Positions 59,261 to 64,000 of a stretch of DNA of 64,000 nucleotides are shown piece after piece; within the stretch, counting starts at the first letter, position 1; the number at the start of each line of letters is the position of its first letter. The stretch spans positions 1 through 64,000 of the forward strand of contig NZ_NQJF01000013.1 of assembly GCF_002245495.1 (NCBI RefSeq), in the 5' to 3' direction. Under the pieces are notes generated by a model, which saw nothing but the letters and a program-made list of their open reading frames with translations, ran no database searches and had not been told where the DNA came from. This DNA is from Oceanimonas baumannii (GTDB taxonomy: Bacteria > Pseudomonadota > Gammaproteobacteria > Enterobacterales > Aeromonadaceae). The position numbers and the translations under genes are program-made.

Positions 59261-60023
59261 GGTGCCCCTCCAGCCGGTTCAGCAGAAAGCTGGCCAGGTG
59301 AATGCCCTTAAGGGGGCGACCCTGGTATTCCAGCGCACCGTTGATATTGAGCAGGCAGCCCCAGTCGGCACTTACCAGTTGTTCTGCCTGAGTGTCACTC
59401 AGGTGCTGGGTTTTATCCTGCACCATGGCCTCGCTGATGGCCGGGTGACGCACTGCAAAGGTGCCGCCAAAGCCACAGCACTCGCTTTCATAGGCCTGCT
59501 CGCGCAGTTCAACCTGGTCCAGCTGGCCGAGCAGCTGGCGGGCGGTGACATGCACCTTCATCTCCCGGCGGGCGGCGCAGGAGGTGTGCAGCACCACAGA
59601 CGTGTCAGGTCCCTTGTCTTCCAGCCGGAGGCGGCAGACATGCACCAGAAACTCGGTGAGTTCAAATACCCGATCACAGAATGTATTGGCACTATTCTCG
59701 TGCTCACTGCCGGCGAACAGTCGACGGTAGTGATGATGCATCATGCCACCACAGGATCCAGACAGTACTACCACTGGCCAGGGTTCGGGAAACAAGGCCA
59801 TCTGGCTCAGTGCTGTGGTGCGGGCATCATCGTTGTAGCCGGAGGAGTAGGCTGGCTGGCCACAGCAGCTTTGCTTGGGCACGTAGATGACTTCAACCCC
59901 GGCCAGCTCCAGCAGACGAATGGCATCCAGACCGCTTTGTGGCGAAAACAAATCCACCAGGCAGGTGGCGTAAACATAGACCTTGTCGGGCTTGGACGGA
60001 TAGAGGCGAATAGTGGATGACAT
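59253..60023 (-). CDS. lldE: L-lactate oxidation protein LldE (LutA)
   Basis: A 256-residue protein of two cysteine-rich CCG domains: VYVYATCLVDLFSPQSG, QSCCGQPAYSSGYN (near 53), SGSCGGMMHHHY and SECCGFGGTFAVRHP (near 183). These ligate the non-cubane cluster typical of heterodisulfide-reductase-like subunits. First gene of the lldEFG-dld run, 60 bases after lldP. Confidence 0.95.
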   Translation of the reverse strand: MSSTIRLYPSKPDKVYVYATCLVDLFSPQSGLDAIRLLELAGVEVIYVPKQSCCGQPAYSSGYNDDARTTALSQMALFPEPWPVVVLSGSCGGMMHHHYRRLFAGSEHENSANTFCDRVFELTEFLVHVCRLRLEDKGPDTSVVLHTSCAARREMKVHVTARQLLGQLDQVELREQAYESECCGFGGTFAVRHPAISEAMVQDKTQHLSDTQAEQLVSADWGCLLNINGALEYQGRPLKGIHLASFLLNRLEGHHA

Positions 60024-60083
60024 AAGGCAATTCCTGTCAGGGTTACAACAACGCCGCCGGTGGGCACCGGCGGCGGCATGGCA

Positions 60084-61781
60084 TCAGGACAGCTGCAGCA
60101 GCGGATCCGTGATGCCCATTCCGTAGATGGCAATCATGCCAATCACGCCGATGGCCACCAGGTAGTAAAGGGTGGGCAGGGCGGTTTTGCGTAAGGTGGT
60201 GCCTTCCCGGCCCAGCAGCCCCACGGTGGCCGAGGCCGCAACCACGTTGTGGATAGCGATCATGTTACCGGCAGCGGCACCCACCGCCTGCAGTGCCACT
60301 ATCATGGCGGTGGACATGCCAAGGGTCTGTGCCACTTCGAACTGGAACTGGGAAAACATCATGTTGGACACGGTATTGGAGCCGGCGATAAAGGCACCCA
60401 GGGCACCGATCACGCCGCTGATGGCAGGAAAGAAGCCACCTACCAGATCGGCTGCGACCTGGGCAGCCATGACCGGCATACTGGCCAGATCCGCCTCATT
60501 GACGCCGGAGTTGATAAAGATCCGTACCATGGGCACGGTGAACATCAGTACAAAACCGGCACCGATAAGAGTCTTGCTCGATTCGTGAATGGCCGGGCCC
60601 AGATCCCTGAGCGAACGGGTCTGCGTCAGCACCGCGACCAGCGAGACGAATACCAGAATGCCGCCAGGCAGATACAGAGGCTGAACACCGGCGCTGATTC
60701 CGGCTTCACCCAGCAGGTTGCTGAAGGCGATGTTCCAGCTGGTGAGCAGGCCCTTGAAGCTGTCGCTGGTACGGCTCAGTACCAGCAGTGCCGGCAGCAG
60801 CAGGTAGGGGAACCAGGCCAGAGCCAGGCCGATGGGCTTTTTCTGCAGGTCTTCCTTGTGAATGGCCAGTGAACCCAGCCATTCCGCCGGCCAGTCTTTT
60901 TCATCGGGGAAATCAAAGGTGTGTTTGGGCACCAGAAACCCTTTACGGGCTGCGGTGACAACAATGGCCAGACCCACCAGGCCGCCGATCAGCGATGGAA
61001 ACTCCGGCCCCAGCAGAATGCCGGTGAGGGCGTAGGGCACGGTAAAGGCCAGGCCGGAGAAAATGGCGAAAGGCAGGATCTCCAGACCTTGTTTCCAGCT
61101 TTTTTCCTTGCCGAAAAAGCGGGTCAGCATCATGCACATGAACAGCGGCATCAGAATGCCGACGATGGCATGGGTGATGGCCACGTTGGTGGTGACCGTT
61201 TGCAGGTACGCAGGCCAGCCGGAGCCGGCGGCGCTCAGGGTAGTGTTGATGGCGGCATTGTCGAGGCCGGTGGTCACCCCCACGATAATGGGAGTACCAA
61301 CAGCACCGAAGGAAACAGGCGTACTCTGGATCATCATGCCCATCAGCACCGCCCCCAGGGCCGGAAAGCCCAGTGCCACCATCAGCGGTGCTGCCACCGC
61401 CGCCGGCGTACCGAAACCCGACGCACCTTCAATAAAGCAACCAAAGCACCAGGCTACAATAATCGCCTGAACACGGCGATCCGGGCTGATGGCGGTAAAG
61501 CCATTGCGGATGGTGGTAATGGCTCCGGTATGCTTGAGGGTGTTGAGCAGCAAGATGGCACCGAAGATGATCCACAGCAGCGAGATGGAAATCACCAGTC
61601 CCTGCAGAGTGGATGCCAGCACCCGGGTGCCGGTCATGTCCCAGACCAGCAATGCGATGACCACGGTCAGAATAAAGGCCAGTGGCATGGCGCGTTTGGC
61701 CGGCCATTGCAGGCCCACCAGCAGCACGGCGGCGAGCAGAATGGGGGAAAAGGCCAGTAATGCCAGCAAAGTATCATTCAT
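60084..61781 (-). CDS. lldP: L-lactate permease
   Basis: A 565-residue LctP-family transporter with about 12 membrane helices. Signatures: [27 protein letters not shown] split over about 113-140, [10 protein letters not shown]-like [13 protein letters not shown], and [20 protein letters not shown] near the C-terminus. It imports lactate by proton symport. First gene of the lactate operon; the 172-base gap to the divergent LysR gene contains the shared promoter region. Confidence 0.95.
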   Translation of the reverse strand: MNDTLLALLAFSPILLAAVLLVGLQWPAKRAMPLAFILTVVIALLVWDMTGTRVLASTLQGLVISISLLWIIFGAILLLNTLKHTGAITTIRNGFTAISPDRRVQAIIVAWCFGCFIEGASGFGTPAAVAAPLMVALGFPALGAVLMGMMIQSTPVSFGAVGTPIIVGVTTGLDNAAINTTLSAAGSGWPAYLQTVTTNVAITHAIVGILMPLFMCMMLTRFFGKEKSWKQGLEILPFAIFSGLAFTVPYALTGILLGPEFPSLIGGLVGLAIVVTAARKGFLVPKHTFDFPDEKDWPAEWLGSLAIHKEDLQKKPIGLALAWFPYLLLPALLVLSRTSDSFKGLLTSWNIAFSNLLGEAGISAGVQPLYLPGGILVFVSLVAVLTQTRSLRDLGPAIHESSKTLIGAGFVLMFTVPMVRIFINSGVNEADLASMPVMAAQVAADLVGGFFPAISGVIGALGAFIAGSNTVSNMMFSQFQFEVAQTLGMSTAMIVALQAVGAAAGNMIAIHNVVAASATVGLLGREGTTLRKTALPTLYYLVAIGVIGMIAIYGMGITDPLLQLS

Positions 61782-61953
61782 AATGTGTGTATCCTTGTCA
61801 CCTTGTTCATGGGTGGCAGCCTCTCCACCCGTATCCTTAATAATGTAGAGTACGATGGCACTTGCGGTGTTAAACGGATGTAAACTTTAATAATCTGTTT
61901 TTTGTTGATATATAGAATTAATGAAACTTATTGTTTCCAGAATTGGTTAAATA

Positions 61954-62856
61954 ATGCCAAGAACCGACGATCTCATTCTGTTTTCCCAGGTGATTGAACT
62001 GGGCTCTTTCAGTAAGGCTGCCGAGGCTCATGGTCTGACCAACTCGGTGGTTAGCAAACGCATTGCCCGTCTGGAGCAGGAGCTGGGCAGTACTCTTATC
62101 CACCGCACCACGCGGCGTCTGACGCTGACCGATGCGGGCCGGGTGCTGTTTGAGCGAGCTCAGGCAGTGGCGCAGACAGCCCAGGAGGCTTTTGATGCAG
62201 TGACGGGCTACAGTGACTCCTTGCAGGGACACATTCGAATGTCGGTACCGACCATTTCCGGTGAGTTGCTGCTGGCAGAAGCGGTGGCACAATTTTGTGA
62301 ACTACATCCGGGTATCACCGTCGACATGTCACTGGAAAACCGGTTCGTGGATGTGGTAGCGGAAGGCTATGACCTGGTGGTCCGTACCGGTCATCTGGAA
62401 GATTCCAGTCTGGTTGCCCGTCATTTTCTGGACTCGCGCTGGACCATTTGCGCGGCACCTGTGTATCTCAGCCGTCATGGCAAGCCCCAGGTGCCGGAAG
62501 ATCTGCTACACCATAATTGCCTGATTTACAGCTACCAGGAGAGTGGGGCGCGGGACTGGTTGTTCAGCCGCCATGGCGAGACCTATTCACTGCGGGTGAA
62601 CGGCAACTTTTCTACCGACAACGCTGCCGCCCTGCGTAAGGCTGCCCTGGCCGGTTATGGTCTGGCCTATGTGCCCCGTTGCCTGGTGTATCCGGATCTG
62701 CAGGCGGGACGGCTGGTGGATCTGTTGACCAACCGGGTGGGTAAGGTGCTCGGTATCTATGCGGTCTACCCCTATAACCGCCAGCCCTCCCGCAAGATCA
62801 AGCTGCTGATTGAACATCTTCGTGCACGCTATACGGACATCAAGCATTACTTTTAA
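61954..62856 (+). CDS. LysR-family regulator, divergent from the lactate operon
   Basis: A 300-residue LysR protein. The winged helix-turn-helix occupies about 1-62 (LILFSQVIELGSFSKAAEAH, SVVSKRIARLEQELGSTLIH), followed by a PBP2-type effector domain (about 90-295: YDLVVRTGHLEDSSLVAR). Divergence from lldP makes it the best candidate for control of the lactate operon, but the effector cannot be read from sequence. Confidence 0.88.
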   Translation: MPRTDDLILFSQVIELGSFSKAAEAHGLTNSVVSKRIARLEQELGSTLIHRTTRRLTLTDAGRVLFERAQAVAQTAQEAFDAVTGYSDSLQGHIRMSVPTISGELLLAEAVAQFCELHPGITVDMSLENRFVDVVAEGYDLVVRTGHLEDSSLVARHFLDSRWTICAAPVYLSRHGKPQVPEDLLHHNCLIYSYQESGARDWLFSRHGETYSLRVNGNFSTDNAAALRKAALAGYGLAYVPRCLVYPDLQAGRLVDLLTNRVGKVLGIYAVYPYNRQPSRKIKLLIEHLRARYTDIKHYF

Positions 62857-62892
62857 GCCGCATACAGTGGCATTACCTACGAGACGTTAGGC

Positions 62893-63789
62893 ATGGATTT
62901 ACTGGGCAAGAAAGCCTTTTATCTGAATCAGGTCGCCATGTGTGGCGGAATTCGCGCTGCTGCCGAATCGCTGGGGATTAACGCCTCTGTGGTAAGCCGG
63001 CATATCAGTCAGCTGGAGCAGGAGGCCGGGATTGCTCTTCTTGAGAAGAAAGGAAGAAACGTCAGCCTGAGCCAGGCTGGCCGGCTCATTATTGACACCT
63101 TTGCTGCTCAGCAACGTTTACAGAGCGATTTGTCCGATTCCCTGTCCCGGATGAAAACCCTGAAAGGAGGACGTGTTGTGATCTCGGTAGGTGACGGCTT
63201 TATCGAGAGTTTTATTCAGTCGGTACTATTGCGTGTATCCCGGCAGTACCCAGATGTGTTTATTGAGCTGAAGACGGGGGTTTATTTTCCCCGTGAGCCT
63301 CACGATATGGTGCTGGAAGATGAAGTGGATATCGCCATTACCTACGGCCCTGTATCCGATCCCCGGTTGCGGGTACGCAGTTTCAGCAGGGGGCCACTGT
63401 GCGCCCTGATGCATCCCGATCATCCCCTGGCTCAGCGGGGCAGAGTGTCGGCAACCACCCTGGCTGCACACAAGCTGATTTTTTTACCGGACCAGTCGGG
63501 TACGCAGTCTTGCGTGAGCGCCATTTTTCGGGATAGCGGATTGTCGGTGACACCTGCTTACCGGTGCAACCTGCATTCGGTGGCCAAACTGATGGCAGGA
63601 GCGGGCATCGGCATTGCTTTTATGACGGCCTGGGGAGCCCAGAGTGAAATAAACAGCGGCAAACTGGTCGCTGTACCGGTTGCTCATCCGATAGCGGAAG
63701 ATACTTACGGTAACCTGGTATGCCGGGTTGGTCGTAACCTGAGTCCGGCTGCAGGTTATCTGTGGAGATTAATGAGCGGCATGCGCTAG
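62893..63789 (+). CDS. Second LysR-family regulator
   Basis: A 298-residue LysR protein with an HTH at about 6-64 (MCGGIRAAAESLGINASVVS, RHISQLEQEAGIALLEKKG) and an effector domain (about 95-295: DEVDIAITYGPVSDPRLRV). It lies 36 bases after the first LysR gene on the same strand and converges on the AbgT-family gene. The two regulators are only distantly alike, so this is not a recent tandem duplication. Target unknown. Confidence 0.86.
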   Translation: MDLLGKKAFYLNQVAMCGGIRAAAESLGINASVVSRHISQLEQEAGIALLEKKGRNVSLSQAGRLIIDTFAAQQRLQSDLSDSLSRMKTLKGGRVVISVGDGFIESFIQSVLLRVSRQYPDVFIELKTGVYFPREPHDMVLEDEVDIAITYGPVSDPRLRVRSFSRGPLCALMHPDHPLAQRGRVSATTLAAHKLIFLPDQSGTQSCVSAIFRDSGLSVTPAYRCNLHSVAKLMAGAGIGIAFMTAWGAQSEINSGKLVAVPVAHPIAEDTYGNLVCRVGRNLSPAAGYLWRLMSGMR

Positions 63790-63792
63790 GAT

Positions 63793-63816
63793 AAAAAACG
63801 GCCCTCATTGAGGGCC
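63793..63816 (-). terminator. Terminator of the AbgT-family gene
   Basis: On the minus strand GGCCCT, a 5-base loop, AGGGCC, then CG and six T. It is placed 10 bases after the AbgT-type stop codon and between two convergent genes. Confidence 0.85.
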
Positions 63817-63825
63817 AGCTGAACA

Positions 63826-64000
63826 TTACATCATCATGTAAACACCGGGGCCGAGCGGCAGTCCCAGGGTTAACCAAAGCAGTAAAAACAGTGTCCAGCA
63901 GATCAGGAAACCGAGCGCCAGTGGCAGCATGGTTGAGATCAGGCTGCCCAGTCCCATAGACGGGACGTATCGCTGCATGTACACCAGGGCGACTGAAAAG
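63826..64000 (-). CDS. AbgT-family transporter, C-terminal 57 residues
   Basis: The right edge cuts this gene; only the C-terminus is present, read on the minus strand from 63999. The sequence VYMQRYVPSMGLGSLISTML, a hydrophobic helix and LGLPLGPGVYMMM match the end of AbgT-family transporters (p-aminobenzoyl-glutamate or antimetabolite transporters) as I recall them. The substrate cannot be inferred from this fragment. Confidence 0.75.
   Translation of the reverse strand, partial: FSVALVYMQRYVPSMGLGSLISTMLPLALGFLICWTLFLLLWLTLGLPLGPGVYMMM

Overview
The window looks like chromosomal DNA of a marine or brackish gammaproteobacterium, most likely of the Aeromonadales (the Oceanimonas/Oceanisphaera/Zobellella group). 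That placement is inferred from protein resemblance and gene order, not from a database search. The window spans the chromosomal replication origin: an oriC-like region at about 20.66-21.0 kb lies between mnmG (gidA) and mioC. To its left are rsmG, parA, parB and the complete ATP synthase operon, as in many gammaproteobacteria.

Layout, left to right. 1-410: the 5' end of a 16S rRNA gene on the minus strand with its boxA leader and two strong rrn promoters. 0.4-9.2 kb: a YtfL/PaeA-type CBS-domain membrane protein; a LuxP-like autoinducer-2 binding protein with a LuxQ-like partner that has no kinase or other output domain; then glmS, a DeoR-family regulator and glmU. 9.2-18.7 kb: atpIBEFHAGDC, parB, parA, rsmG. 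18.7-21.5 kb: mnmG, oriC, mioC.

21.9-50 kb is a secretion region. It starts with gspB/gspA (exeB/exeA type) and a VpsR-like regulator with a sigma-54 AAA+ domain. Next come two head-to-head-and-tail modules, each made of a secreted gametolysin-type metalloprotease (plus strand) converging on a very large secreted repeat protein (minus strand). It ends with an 11-gene type II secretion operon in the order E-F-G-H-I-J-K-L-M-N-D, the order I associate with Xanthomonas Xps. The protease genes share about 280 bp of upstream DNA, an almost identical first 9 codons and the same GKGPNK C-terminus. The two repeat-protein genes share an upstream element and both carry an 8-bp hairpin in the leader. The likely reading is that the type II system exports proteins encoded beside it.

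50-64 kb is metabolic: NADP-type glutamate dehydrogenase, a RidA-family protein, azlCD with an AraC-family regulator, and a lactate-use operon (lldP-lldE-lldF-lldG-dld) with a divergent LysR gene. A second LysR gene follows, and then the C-terminus of an AbgT-family transporter is cut by the window edge.

A family of short palindromic repeats (consensus near TGGAYYCCCGCCTTCGCGGG) occurs at three intergenic sites: 7.5-7.8 kb, 21.6-21.85 kb and inside the gsp operon at 45.5-45.8 kb. No tRNA gene, CRISPR array, transposase or prophage gene was recognised.
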